Shown: positions 26,580 to 35,163 of the stretch, in pieces
Layout of the letters: each line of letters opens with the position of its first letter
Position numbering within the stretch: the stretch's first letter is position 1
Source of the DNA: Desulfitobacterium chlororespirans DSM 11544
Lineage (GTDB): Bacteria > Bacillota > Desulfitobacteriia > Desulfitobacteriales > Desulfitobacteriaceae
Direction of reading: 5' to 3'
Assembly (NCBI RefSeq): GCF_900143285.1
Contig: NZ_FRDN01000009.1
Coordinates: 186,001 to 250,000, forward strand
DNA length: 64,000 bases
Made by a program: the position numbers and the translations under genes
The notes under the pieces: generated by a model
What the model saw: the letters and a program-made list of their open reading frames with translations, nothing else
Database searches by the model: none
What the model was told of the DNA's origin: nothing

Positions 26580-26914
26580 GGGACGACTTTGCCTCGTTCA
26601 TCCAGTTTATAACCTTCTTCATTATCAGTAGGTTTGATAAAATTTTGTCTGAGATAAGGTCCCCGCCAACCTTCTATTCCCGGAGGTGGTGAATATAAAT
26701 CTGCCATTCCTTCAGGTAACCTTCCAGTATCCAGTCTGTATAGTTCCACTGCCCCCTCGATCAGCACTCGATTAGCTAAATCCGCTTGAGTAGAAGTGTG
26801 ATTCTTAGCAGTGCCCCATCGAGGTGCTGCAATGCTGATGATTGCCATCATCAAACAAAGAATTAAAAGAACTTCCAGCAGTGTAAAACCTTTCTCTTTA
26901 CATTGATTCTCCAT
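26576..26914 (-). CDS. GspG-like prepilin, first gene of the pilus operon
   Basis: The 112-residue product has leader MENQCKEKG then FTLLEVLLILCLMMAIISIA, with Glu5 present. It includes VELYRLDTGRLPEGMADLYSPPPGIEGWRGPYL, the loop and Trp-Arg-Gly-Pro-Tyr motif diagnostic of GspG. It is the most upstream gene of the series; the 270 bp before it hold an ATTGTC-TTTA-GACAAT inverted repeat (27012-27027) but no clear promoter. Confidence 0.78.
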   Translation of the reverse strand: MENQCKEKGFTLLEVLLILCLMMAIISIAAPRWGTAKNHTSTQADLANRVLIEGAVELYRLDTGRLPEGMADLYSPPPGIEGWRGPYLRQNFIKPTDNEEGYKLDERGKVVP

Positions 26915-27133
26915 AAAATTATCTCGTTCTCCTCAACTCAATGGTAAAATACGCCTATTCTGGATGCATCTATAATATTCTATCAATTCCATGAAAAATT
27001 CCTTCTTTAGAATTGTCTTTAGACAATCTTTATTTGATTTGGAGAAAATTTGTCTCATTTAAAGCTTTTTTTACTTATTTTAGGATCATTCGACTTTTAG
27101 CCTCGCCAAAGCCCTTAAGTCGAAGAGGCATTA

Positions 27134-27162
27134 AAAAACCACGACTCATTGCCGTGGTTTTT
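27134..27162 (-). terminator. Terminator after aroB
   Basis: AAAAACCACG pairs perfectly with CGTGGTTTTT around a 9-nt loop, with a T-run on the minus strand. It separates the aro genes from the pilus operon. Confidence 0.85.
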
Positions 27163-27183
27163 CCTTAGTTTGAAGTTAATTTC

Positions 27184-28266
27184 TCACTCAATAACCTTAT
27201 CCCAAGCTCTTAGAATTTCCTCATCGTTGGCGTCACGAATCACGATCCCCTGCCCTATCCCTTTAGGTAAGACCAAAACTTTTTGCCCTTTGTAATTCTT
27301 TTTATCTGCTCCCATAAGATCGGTTAACACTCGGGGATTCTTACCTCTGCCAGTTACCGGCAAACCGAACCCTTTGAGAAGCTTAATCAAGCGTTCCACT
27401 TCTCCACTGCTCATCAGTCCCCGTTCTTGGGCCAGATGGGCAGCTGCTACCATGCCGATGCTGACACCCTGTCCATGGGTAATCCCTTGGTAGGCCACCT
27501 CAGCCTCAAGAGCATGACCAAAGCTATGCCCATAATTAAGAAACATCCTCTTGCTCTGTTCCGTCTCGTCCTCAGAGACCAGCCTGACTTTAACCGCCGA
27601 GGAGCGGGAAGTCAGTTCCTTGTATAACTCAGGCTTCCGCGCCATGATTTCTTCCCGGTGTTTTTCGATAAAGGAGAGAAGCCCTTCATCGGCAATGACA
27701 GCATGCTTGATAGTCTCTGCCAGACCATTAAGCATTTCTTCCCAGGGCAGGGTCTCTAATGTACTAAAATCTGTCCATACAGCCAGAGGCGGGTAAAAAT
27801 CTCCCAGCAGGTTCTTGCCTGCAGCATGGTTTACCGCAACTTTACCGCCGATGCTGCTATCCACCATTGCCAGAAGGGTGGTGGGAATTTGGACATAACG
27901 CATTCCCCGCATAAAGACACTGGCGAAGAAGCCGGCCAAATCTCCGATAACCCCTCCCCCCAAAGCCAAGACCACGGTTTTGCGATCCGCACCGCAGGCA
28001 ATAGCTTCACTGGTTAAAGCGCTGAGGCGGTCCAGGGATTTCTCATCCTCACCCTGAGGTACAATCAGGGTATTGACTATAAAGGAGCCTAGCCCTTTTT
28101 GCAAAGTATCCAGATAGTAATCGCCAACATTAGGGTGAGTAATCACCAGAAGATGTTCCCCAGCTCCTATGCGGGTGGTCAGATAGTCACCCAGCTCCTC
28201 CAGCCTGGCCCCCAGGAAAACAGGGTAGGGCTTCACGGAGACAACATCAATCCTCTGTCCTTGCAT
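27184..28266 (-). CDS. aroB: 3-dehydroquinate synthase
   Basis: Second step of the shikimate pathway, NAD- and metal-dependent. The 360-residue product has PQGEDEKSLDRLS, the nucleotide loop LGGGVIGDLAGFFASVFMRG, PTTLLAMVDSSIGGKVAVNH and LNYGHSFGHALEAE. The start at 28266 has AAGGAGG 8 nt upstream and overlaps the end of aroK by 20 bp. Confidence 0.95.
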   Translation of the reverse strand: MQGQRIDVVSVKPYPVFLGARLEELGDYLTTRIGAGEHLLVITHPNVGDYYLDTLQKGLGSFIVNTLIVPQGEDEKSLDRLSALTSEAIACGADRKTVVLALGGGVIGDLAGFFASVFMRGMRYVQIPTTLLAMVDSSIGGKVAVNHAAGKNLLGDFYPPLAVWTDFSTLETLPWEEMLNGLAETIKHAVIADEGLLSFIEKHREEIMARKPELYKELTSRSSAVKVRLVSEDETEQSKRMFLNYGHSFGHALEAEVAYQGITHGQGVSIGMVAAAHLAQERGLMSSGEVERLIKLLKGFGLPVTGRGKNPRVLTDLMGADKKNYKGQKVLVLPKGIGQGIVIRDANDEEILRAWDKVIE

Positions 28267-28882
28267 CCATAGAACCTCCTTCATATAGGCTGAATATCTC
28301 TTCAACCACTTGTTCAATTCCCTTATGAGTCGTATCGATAGTCCAATTCGCCTGGTTATAGATAGGTTGTCTCTTGGCCCACAGCTCTTCAACCACTTGG
28401 CGATCTCCTCTTAAAAGAGGGCGGTCGTTGCGATAGCCAATCCGTTTGTAGATCTCATCAAGGGGCGCATATAAGCCGATAATAATACCGCTTTGTGCCA
28501 AATCCCGCCAATTCTCAGCATTCAGCACAGTCCCTCCTCCTGTAGCAATAACATACCCTTTTTGTTCAGCCAGACGTTTCACCAACAGCCGCTCCTCCGA
28601 ACGAAAACGGGTCTCGCCATGGCGACGAAAAATTTCCGATACAGTCATTTCCGTTAGTCTTTCGATCTCCAGATCCGTATCAATAAACTCCCGTCCCAGG
28701 AGCTTAGCCAAGCGCCTGCCCACAGTGCTTTTGCCGGTACCCATAAAGCCTACAAGCACAATATTATCATTATGAGCAGCGCCAGAGAATCCCTCCCCCT
28801 CCTCCAAAGCATCATTTTTAGAGGGATCTCCTTTAAAAGATGTGATTTCATAATCAAAAAAATTATTCATACTATTGCTCAC
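28247..28882 (-). CDS. aroK: Shikimate kinase
   Basis: Phosphorylates shikimate. The 211-residue product has Walker A GFMGTGKS at 45-52, the shikimate-binding DTDLEIE and FRSEE, and ATGGGTVLN. It carries an extra N-terminal stretch of about 40 residues, acidic and unlike the family; a later start is conceivable, but no alternative ATG with a good ribosome site precedes the core. Overlaps aroC by 11 bp and aroB by 20 bp. Confidence 0.93.
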   Translation of the reverse strand: MSNSMNNFFDYEITSFKGDPSKNDALEEGEGFSGAAHNDNIVLVGFMGTGKSTVGRRLAKLLGREFIDTDLEIERLTEMTVSEIFRRHGETRFRSEERLLVKRLAEQKGYVIATGGGTVLNAENWRDLAQSGIIIGLYAPLDEIYKRIGYRNDRPLLRGDRQVVEELWAKRQPIYNQANWTIDTTHKGIEQVVEEIFSLYEGGSMDARTED

Positions 28883-30020
28883 TCACAAATCGTTTATAAT
28901 CCTGCCAGGCTTTATTCAGCTCATCCCATGTGTCGGCAGGGAACTTTTCCAGAATGGCCTGAAGGATTTCCCAAGCCGCCACATGCTTAAGGACCACCAG
29001 AGCGGCGGGAACCGCACACACATCGCTGCGCTCTACACTGGCCTCCATAACTTCTTTCGTTTCCAGATTAACCGTTGACAAAGGACTGTATAAGGTAGGG
29101 ATGGGCTTCATGACCGCTTCGATTATCACCGGTTCTCCATTGGTCATTCCGCCTTCAATTCCGCCGGCATTATTGCTATAACGATAATAACCCCGCCCTC
29201 TGTCATAACCGATGGGATCATGGACTTTGGACCCAAAGTGCTGGCCTGCCGTAAAACCCATGCCAAAGGCTACTCCCTTGATGGCCTGGACAGATAAAAC
29301 GGCCTGAGCCAACCGGCCATCCAATTTTCTATCCCACTGGACATAGGAACCCAGACCCGGCAGCAGGTTCCGCACTTGGATCTGCAGCACTCCCCCTAAG
29401 GACTCCCCTTGGCTCCGAGCCTCTTGCAGCTGAGCATCTAACGCTTCTTCACCCTTGGGGTCTCCTACCTTCCACTCAGAGGCCTGGACCCGTTGCCAAT
29501 ACTCAGGGGTATCCTCGCTATCCATGTGGACTTTTCCTACGGATAGGACCTGTCCTCTTATCTCCACTCCTAAAGCTTCCAGAATCTGTACGGCAATATT
29601 CCCGATAGCCACCCGCATAGCTGTCTCCCGGGCACTGGCTCGCTCCAGAACATTGCGCACTTCGGTCCGATATTTCAAATATCCCGTCAAATCCGCATGG
29701 CCTGGTCGCGGTGTCATAACTTTGCGGCTTTCCAAATCCGCTTCATCACCCCAGGCCATAATTTTCTCCCAATTGGCCCAGTCCCGGTTGATAATCTCTA
29801 AGGCTATAGGAGCCCCTGTGGTTAATCCCCCCCGGACTCCGGAAAGAATCGTGATCTGATCCTTTTCAATTTTCATTCGTCCCCCGCGGCCAGGACCCTT
29901 TTGCCGCTCTTGCAGTGCTTGATCGATGGTCGCTTTATCTATCTTAGCCCCTGAAGGAACCCCTTCAAGGATGCCGACAAGCTTTGGTCCGTGAGATTCA
30001 CCTGCTGTCAAATAACGCAT
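28872..30020 (-). CDS. aroC: Chorismate synthase
   Basis: Last common step to chorismate, reduced-FMN dependent. The 382-residue product starts MRYLTAGESHGPKLVGILEGVPSG, contains RPGHADLTGYLKY, RASARETAMRVA and GGMTNGEPVIIEAVMKPIPT. Length and motifs are normal. Located between a pseudopilin gene and aroK. Confidence 0.96.
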   Translation of the reverse strand: MRYLTAGESHGPKLVGILEGVPSGAKIDKATIDQALQERQKGPGRGGRMKIEKDQITILSGVRGGLTTGAPIALEIINRDWANWEKIMAWGDEADLESRKVMTPRPGHADLTGYLKYRTEVRNVLERASARETAMRVAIGNIAVQILEALGVEIRGQVLSVGKVHMDSEDTPEYWQRVQASEWKVGDPKGEEALDAQLQEARSQGESLGGVLQIQVRNLLPGLGSYVQWDRKLDGRLAQAVLSVQAIKGVAFGMGFTAGQHFGSKVHDPIGYDRGRGYYRYSNNAGGIEGGMTNGEPVIIEAVMKPIPTLYSPLSTVNLETKEVMEASVERSDVCAVPAALVVLKHVAAWEILQAILEKFPADTWDELNKAWQDYKRFVSEQ

Positions 30021-30031
30021 ACCTTGCCTCC

Positions 30032-30505
30032 TTACTTAATTTCTTCCCGAACCCTACCTGTAATCAAGGCAGTAATGACATTTCTGGTATGTTTTCCATT
30101 GGTTAAGGAAATACTGCCGGTCCTGCTCGGTCCCCCCAGAAAGACGGGGGAACCTTCCGCAGAAAAGCGTATATTGCTCGGTTGATTGGCGAAGCTTATT
30201 TTTTCCGGAAGGGTGATGGTTTTCTCCAACGTTCCTTCTCTGAAAATACGATAAGTATTATTGCTTGGGTAAAGGCGGATTTCATACCAGGTATTTTCAG
30301 CCATCGCCTTGGCCCTGGCATCCCGTAGTTCCTGAATGAGCTGGGTGCTGGCTAAAGACAAATTGCGGTTGTCCATCTGCAGCGGAAGCTTCACTAAAAG
30401 CACAAAGCCTACCCCTGCCAGAAGGGTCAGGACCAGAAGCACCTCAAGGAGGGTGAAGCCTTTTGTCTTATCCGGTTGGCCAGCTTCATCAAGCAGCCTT
30501 TTCAT
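30032..30505 (-). CDS. GspH-like prepilin embedded among shikimate genes
   Basis: The 157-residue product has leader MKRLLDEAGQPDKTKG then FTLLEVLLVLTLLAGVGFVLL, cleavage after Gly16 with Glu at +5. The body (STQLIQELRDARAKAMAENTWYEIRLYP) is the GspH/FimT pattern. It is 11 bp from aroC and 5 kb upstream of the main pilus operon. Confidence 0.8.
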   Translation of the reverse strand: MKRLLDEAGQPDKTKGFTLLEVLLVLTLLAGVGFVLLVKLPLQMDNRNLSLASTQLIQELRDARAKAMAENTWYEIRLYPSNNTYRIFREGTLEKTITLPEKISFANQPSNIRFSAEGSPVFLGGPSRTGSISLTNGKHTRNVITALITGRVREEIK

Positions 30506-30773
30506 TTATGCTCACTCCCTCATCCCATCCGGGTCGCGTAGCTTCACGCACAACGGTCTCTCCATAGCTCCAGGGCTGGTTCACTCGCTTTCTTAATAGC
30601 TCCGCCAAACCTCCGGGTAATACCTGATGTGAACCGTGGCTCCGCTATGTTAAGAAAGCTTCGCTCACCCGACCGCCCCTCCGCTAAATCCGTCCTCTTT
30701 TGTGCGCAAAGCTACTGCTTACGGGTCTTTTATGTGTGAAACTTACTGCTTGCGGTTCTAATCAAAGTAGACG
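30506..30773. repeat. Gene-free interval with nested inverted repeats
   Basis: This 268-bp gap between aroE and the GspH-like gene has no supported reading frame. GCTTTCTTAA-TAGC (about 30587) pairs with GCTATG-TTAAGAAAGC (about 30643), and GGTTCAC (about 30570) faces GTGAACC (about 30630). A tandem degenerate unit, CTACTGCTTACGGGTCT then TTACTGCTTGCGGTTCT, lies near 30711-30760. It may be a decayed mobile repeat or a structured RNA. Confidence 0.45.
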
Positions 30774-31661
30774 TCAACCGGTCAAAGCCTGATACAAAGC
30801 CTTCCTCATAGATTCTACAGGCGCCTTATCCTCCAGCCAGAATTCCCAGGCATTAACTCCTTGATAAAGAAGCATATCGATTCCATTGACAATTTTGCAG
30901 CCCAAGGCTTTCGCCTCCTGTAGAAAAGGAGTCTCCCAGGGATTAAAAATGATGTCCACTACCAAAGCACCCGGCCGTATTCCTTCAAGGGAAAAAGGAT
31001 ATTCTTCCTTTTTTAGCCCTATGCTGGTGGTTTGGATCACGCAATCCGCCTGAGCCAGCCAGGCTCCCCTTCCCCATTCCTCCTGGTGCGCTTGTCCGCC
31101 CCACTCCAGTACTTTTCCCACCAACTCCGCCCCCCGCTCAGGAGTGCGGTTCATGATGCAAAGCTGGGCTTGAAAAGGCGCCAGGGCCATAGCAATCCCC
31201 TTGGCGGCACCTCCGGCTCCTAAGATAACGATTTGTTGTCGCTCATCTAACTCCATATGTTCCTGCAGGGAACGAACGAAGCCGGAACCGTCGGTGTTAT
31301 GGCCGATCAGCCGACCCTTGTCCACTTTTACGGTGTTCACAGCGCCTGCTCTGACCGCCTCTTCTGTCAGTTCATCCAGAAAAGGAAGAATGGTTTCCTT
31401 ATGGGGAACGGTTACATTCCAGCCGCTGAAGCCCAGAGCCTTAAGACCCAATACGGCCTCTCCCAAATCCTCAGGGCTCACCTGGAATTTTTGATAATCT
31501 GCAGCTAAGTTTAAAGCCTTATATCCGGCATTATGCATCACCGGAGATAAGGAATGAGCAATCGGATCGCCAATCACTGCAAAATGCTTTACCAAGCCTA
31601 CACCCCCAAAGCTTTTGGATAGCACAACGGAATGGTTTTCCCATTCCGTTATCGTCATCAT
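30774..31661 (-). CDS. aroE: Shikimate dehydrogenase
   Basis: Reduces 3-dehydroshikimate with NADPH. The core begins KHFAVIGDPIAHSLSPVMHN, has the catalytic Lys in NVTVPHKETILPF, NTDGSGFV, the Rossmann loop LGAGGAAKG and NRTPERG. Two starts compete: ATG-ATG at 31661, with GAGGA 6 nt upstream and 13 bp after yqeG, giving 295 residues; or TTG at 31595, with GGGGGTG, giving 273 residues and the usual family N-terminus. A 10-bp perfect hairpin lies between them. Confidence 0.93.
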   Translation of the reverse strand: MMTITEWENHSVVLSKSFGGVGLVKHFAVIGDPIAHSLSPVMHNAGYKALNLAADYQKFQVSPEDLGEAVLGLKALGFSGWNVTVPHKETILPFLDELTEEAVRAGAVNTVKVDKGRLIGHNTDGSGFVRSLQEHMELDERQQIVILGAGGAAKGIAMALAPFQAQLCIMNRTPERGAELVGKVLEWGGQAHQEEWGRGAWLAQADCVIQTTSIGLKKEEYPFSLEGIRPGALVVDIIFNPWETPFLQEAKALGCKIVNGIDMLLYQGVNAWEFWLEDKAPVESMRKALYQALTG

Positions 31662-31673
31662 ACAGTTCCTCGT

Positions 31674-32204
31674 TTAGCGTACCTTTGTACCATGGGGCTC
31701 CGACGTTTCATAACGCTTCATCAACCAGACCAATACTCGCTCCATTCTACGCAGGAGCCGTGTACCGATAAATTCCCGATCATTGATGGGGAGAACTAAA
31801 ATCGTATACATTTCCATACGATTCCCGCCAAGGATATCCGTAAACAGTTGATCCCCAATGACAGCGGTATCCGAAATCCCGGTACCCAAAACATTCATTC
31901 CTGCCTGAAAAGCCCTACGACGTGGTTTCGTTGCCCGAAAAACAAAAGGTATTCCTAAACGCTCTGCTACAACGGCCACCCGTTGCTTGCGCTTATTATT
32001 GGATACGACACATGCCTGAATCCCTGCCACTTTAAGTTTCTCAAACCATTCCACAACCTTCGGTCCAACTTCCAAGTCATTCCAGGGCGTCATCGTGTTG
32101 TCAAGATCTATAATAAGCCCGCGAATACCATTCCTTTTCAAAACATCCATGGGTATACTATCCAATGAATCTGCCTGAAAAGTCGGCTTGAAGAGATCAA
32201 ACAT
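31674..32204 (-). CDS. yqeG: YqeG-family HAD phosphatase
   Basis: HAD superfamily class IIIA phosphatase. The 176-residue product has motif I IIDLDNTMTPW, motif II VVSNNK, a Lys in ATKPRRR and motif IV VIGDQLFTDILGGNRM. Mitochondrial relatives of this family act on phosphatidylglycerophosphate; the bacterial substrate is not settled. ATG at 32204 has GGAGGA 5 nt upstream. First gene of the unit leading into aroE. Confidence 0.85.
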   Translation of the reverse strand: MFDLFKPTFQADSLDSIPMDVLKRNGIRGLIIDLDNTMTPWNDLEVGPKVVEWFEKLKVAGIQACVVSNNKRKQRVAVVAERLGIPFVFRATKPRRRAFQAGMNVLGTGISDTAVIGDQLFTDILGGNRMEMYTILVLPINDREFIGTRLLRRMERVLVWLMKRYETSEPHGTKVR

Positions 32205-32234
32205 AGTGTCCTCCCCACATGGCATTTTTTACTT

Positions 32235-32263
32235 ATTATATCCCAGAGTTCTACTCTGGGCAA
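32235..32263 (-). promoter_or_regulatory. Promoter of yqeG-aroE with a palindrome in its spacer
   Basis: TTGCCC (32258-32263), 17 bp, TATAAT (32235-32240). The spacer contains the perfect inverted repeat CCCAGAGT-TCT-ACTCTGGG (32242-32260), placed where a repressor would block polymerase. Confidence 0.6.
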
Positions 32264-32348
32264 GTTAAATGGAAGAGGGCTTTAGAAATAACCTCTGGTG
32301 AAATGTGAAAAAATATCATAAAATGTCCTGTATAGGAGTTGAACACAT

Positions 32349-33245
32349 TTGATTAAATATTATGATCGCAAAACCCAAACTTATCAGATCGAAAAAGTGG
32401 CTGGGGAGAAAATGATTCGCTGGACTTATTCTTCTCCTGTGGGGATGAGACTATTGGAAACGGTGGTCAAAAAAAGGATGTGCTCCAGCTTTTACGGCTG
32501 GTATCTTGATCGGCGCATCAGCCGGCGCAAGATCCACCCTTTTGTTTGCAAATTTGATTTGGACTTATCCATTGCCGAGAAAAACCTCAAAGATTTTTCT
32601 TCATTTAATGATTTCTTTTACCGTAAGCTAAAACCATCAGCCCGTTCTATCGACCCCTGTCAAGACTCCCTCATCTCTTTGGGGGATGGTAAGTTGCTGG
32701 CCTACGAAGACATTAACTTGGACTGCTTGGTCCAGGTTAAAGGCCTTACTTACAGTCTTAAAGAACTGATTAAAGACCCGGAGACGGCTTCAAAATACAA
32801 GAGAGGCACCTGCTTGATTCTACGGCTATGCCCCACGGATTATCACCGTTTTCATTTTATCGACAGCGGTATCTGTGAACCCTCTCACCGTATTAAAGGC
32901 TCTTACTACTCCGTTAATCCGGTGGCTCTGCAGAAGGTAGCCAAGCTTTTCTGCGAGAACAAAAGGGAATGGAGCATTTTCCATTCAGACCATTTTGGAG
33001 ATATTCTCACCATCGAAGTAGGCGCTACTTTTGTGGGCTCCATCATTCAGAGCTACACTCCCCACCAACCGGTGGCCCGGGGAGATGAAAAAGGTTATTT
33101 CAAATTCGGCGGTTCCACGGTTCTGCTCTTTTTCGAAGAAAATAAGATTAAGATCGATCCCGATATTGTTGAACAGACAAAATTAGGCTATGAGACTTAT
33201 ATTCTTTTCGGAGAAAAAATCGGTGTCCGCCATAAGGGCCGATAA
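32349..33245 (+). CDS. psd: Phosphatidylserine decarboxylase, clostridial type II
   Basis: Makes phosphatidylethanolamine from phosphatidylserine at the membrane. The 298-residue product has [32 protein letters not shown] and the self-cleavage motif GGST, where the chain is cut between Gly255 and Ser256 to form the pyruvoyl group. TTG start at 32349 has TAGGAG about 10 nt upstream. Divergent from yqeG, convergent with azlCD; one of the few plus-strand genes. Confidence 0.93.
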   Translation: MIKYYDRKTQTYQIEKVAGEKMIRWTYSSPVGMRLLETVVKKRMCSSFYGWYLDRRISRRKIHPFVCKFDLDLSIAEKNLKDFSSFNDFFYRKLKPSARSIDPCQDSLISLGDGKLLAYEDINLDCLVQVKGLTYSLKELIKDPETASKYKRGTCLILRLCPTDYHRFHFIDSGICEPSHRIKGSYYSVNPVALQKVAKLFCENKREWSIFHSDHFGDILTIEVGATFVGSIIQSYTPHQPVARGDEKGYFKFGGSTVLLFFEENKIKIDPDIVEQTKLGYETYILFGEKIGVRHKGR

Positions 33246-33282
33246 TTTACTCATACCGTGGCGTTATCAGCAGCGGATGGCC

Positions 33283-33618
33283 TCAGGTAAATACGAATTG
33301 CACCAGGGCCATATAGAGCACCGTTCCTCCGCCGATGCTGAGCAGCACATTGTTTTTCCACAGATGAATAAAGATGATAAACCCGATGGCAATCCCTTCC
33401 GGCAGCCCATAAGGAGCAGCCAGGAGGGATACATTTTTTAGACAATAGATAATCAACATAGCAATAGCAGCGAAGGGAATCACCTGACCAAGGTAAAGGA
33501 TAAAAGCCGGCGTCTCCTTATGTGAAGGGAATAAAAGAAAGGGCAGCCCTCTGGTGAGAATTGTTCCCAGAGCGATCACTGCGATGATAACAAGGGACTG
33601 TTGGCTGGTAAGTATCAT
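33283..33618 (-). CDS. azlD: AzlD-family branched-chain amino acid export subunit
   Basis: The 111-residue membrane protein has three to four hydrophobic helices and the family stretch LTRGLPFLLFPSHKETPAFILYLGQVIPFAAIAMLIIYCL. AzlD is the small partner of AzlC. The start overlaps the end of azlC by 4 bp. Confidence 0.9.
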   Translation of the reverse strand: MILTSQQSLVIIAVIALGTILTRGLPFLLFPSHKETPAFILYLGQVIPFAAIAMLIIYCLKNVSLLAAPYGLPEGIAIGFIIFIHLWKNNVLLSIGGGTVLYMALVQFVFT

Positions 33619-34376
33619 ACTTGCTCCTCCTTGATAGCCATGGGAGTCGTTTCTGCCCCATCAAGTATGGACACCCGAGCCGACTTATAGAGGTTCTCCA
33701 GCGGCTTTCTGAACAGGAAAAGGATCCCAATGATGGCAACCATGGCGGGAATAATAAAATGTTCCGGTCCAAAGACCCATAAACAAAGCACTGAAGCGCC
33801 GAGGCCGATTAGAGCCGGAGCATGCTGCTTCTGGGACTTCCATTGTTCCAGAAAGATCACCACAAACAGAGCTGTCATCACAAAGTCTATCCCTTTCGTA
33901 TTAAAAGACACCATGGACCCTAATATGCCGCCCAGGGCACAAGCAGCAATCCAGTAACTATGATTGAGGATCGTCACAAAAAACATGAACCAGCCACGAT
34001 TTACTCCCTGGGGAGGATTCGTGGCACAAAGAATGGAGAAGGTCTCATCCGTAAGCCCAAAGACTAAATAAGGCTTTTTCCTTCCCGCTTCGCTGTACTT
34101 GCCTAAAAGAGAGAGACCGTAAAACAAATGCCTGGCATTCACCATCAAGGTCATAATAAAAGCATTTAAGGGATTAAAAGCCATGGTCAGCAGATTAATC
34201 GCCACATATTGCATAGAGCCGGCATAAATAAAAACACTCATCAGGATGGCCCAGCCAAAATGATAGCCCTTACTGTTCAAAAGAATCCCAAAGGCCATAC
34301 CAAGAAATAAGTAGCCGGTCATTACCGGCAATGTATAGGGAAACGCCGCTTTCAAGGCTTTGATCTTATCCTGCAT
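33615..34376 (-). CDS. azlC: AzlC-family branched-chain amino acid exporter
   Basis: About 253 residues with seven or more membrane helices; motif-like stretches FPYTLPVMTGYLFLGMAFGIL, GSMQYVAINLL and MVNARHLFYGLSLLGKY are typical. Together with AzlD it exports branched-chain amino acids or analogues. I chose the ATG at 34376, with GAGGAGG upstream at rather long spacing, over an ATG at 34418 with a weaker site. The Lrp-type regulator gene lies immediately upstream. Confidence 0.9.
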   Translation of the reverse strand: MQDKIKALKAAFPYTLPVMTGYLFLGMAFGILLNSKGYHFGWAILMSVFIYAGSMQYVAINLLTMAFNPLNAFIMTLMVNARHLFYGLSLLGKYSEAGRKKPYLVFGLTDETFSILCATNPPQGVNRGWFMFFVTILNHSYWIAACALGGILGSMVSFNTKGIDFVMTALFVVIFLEQWKSQKQHAPALIGLGASVLCLWVFGPEHFIIPAMVAIIGILFLFRKPLENLYKSARVSILDGAETTPMAIKEEQV

Positions 34377-34450
34377 ACTGGGTTGCTCTCCTCCTCTGCT
34401 CTTTCCATTCAACTCCATAGGCAACTCATACCTACTTAAAAAAATCGCCC

Positions 34451-34924
34451 CTAATCTTGATCTATAGGTATGGTTAACGTGCATTTATCTCTGTTCATGA
34501 CAATACTGGTTTCTACTTTATCCACCCCCGGAATAGCCATAATGGTGTCGATGATAAAATCCCGAAAAGTAGCAATGTCCTTCGCCACCACTTTTAAAAG
34601 AAAATCCCGGCTGCCCGTCACTGTATAGCATTCGAGAACATTAGGGATTTCATTAATCGTCGCCAAAAAATGGTTGGCAACCTCTCTATTGAGAGGAGAA
34701 AGATTCACCATCGTGAAGGCAATTAACTCAACGCCAAGCTTTTTCTCATCGACAAAGGCAGTATATTGCTTAATGACCCCTTGTTCTTTTAAGTTTTTTG
34801 TCCGTGTTAAACAGGCCGAGGGTGATAAGCCAATCTTCTTCGATAGTTCCAAATTTGAGATAGAGGAATCTTCCTGCAAAGCATGGATAATGGCTTTATC
34901 CTGAGTGTCAAGATTAACTTCCAA
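34451..34924 (-). CDS. azlB: Lrp/AsnC-family regulator, AzlB-like
   Basis: The 157-residue product has an N-terminal winged helix (LDTQDKAIIHALQEDSSISNLELSKKIGLSPSACL in part) and a C-terminal RAM ligand-binding domain (LECYTVTGSRDFLLKVVAKDIATF). In Bacillus the equivalent AzlB represses its own azlBCD operon. The order here, regulator-azlC-azlD, is the same. Repeats upstream are candidate operators. Confidence 0.88.
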   Translation of the reverse strand: MEVNLDTQDKAIIHALQEDSSISNLELSKKIGLSPSACLTRTKNLKEQGVIKQYTAFVDEKKLGVELIAFTMVNLSPLNREVANHFLATINEIPNVLECYTVTGSRDFLLKVVAKDIATFRDFIIDTIMAIPGVDKVETSIVMNRDKCTLTIPIDQD

Positions 34925-34979
34925 TTTAATTCTCCTTTTATAAAAATAACAAAATAAAATTCTAAATTACTATTTATAT

Positions 34980-35063
34980 ACTATATATTATTCTTTTCAT
35001 TCTGACAAGCATTATCTGACAGCAGCGCTATAAATTGTGACAATAATACTATAAATCATGACA
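34980..35063 (-). promoter_or_regulatory. azlBCD promoter with phased operator-like repeats
   Basis: TTGTCA (35003-35008), 17 bp, TATAGT (34980-34985). Upstream, CTATAAATTGTGACA (35028-35042) and CTATAAATCATGACA (35049-35063) repeat with a 21-bp period, and further TGACA cores sit at 35003 and 35017. Two helical turns per step suits cooperative Lrp binding. Confidence 0.6.
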
Positions 35064-35076
35064 GCTGCCATTAAAG

Positions 35077-35105
35077 AAAGCTGCCCTAAATCATCGGGCA
35101 GCTTT
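35077..35105 (-). terminator. Terminator after ptb
   Basis: AAAGCTGCCC pairs exactly with GGGCAGCTTT around a 9-nt loop; CTTT follows on the minus strand. Confidence 0.8.
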
Positions 35106-35163
35106 ATGCTTTACAAGCTATATACTGATCATCCAGCCTCTTTGCGTCAAAGCCTTTTCTGAA

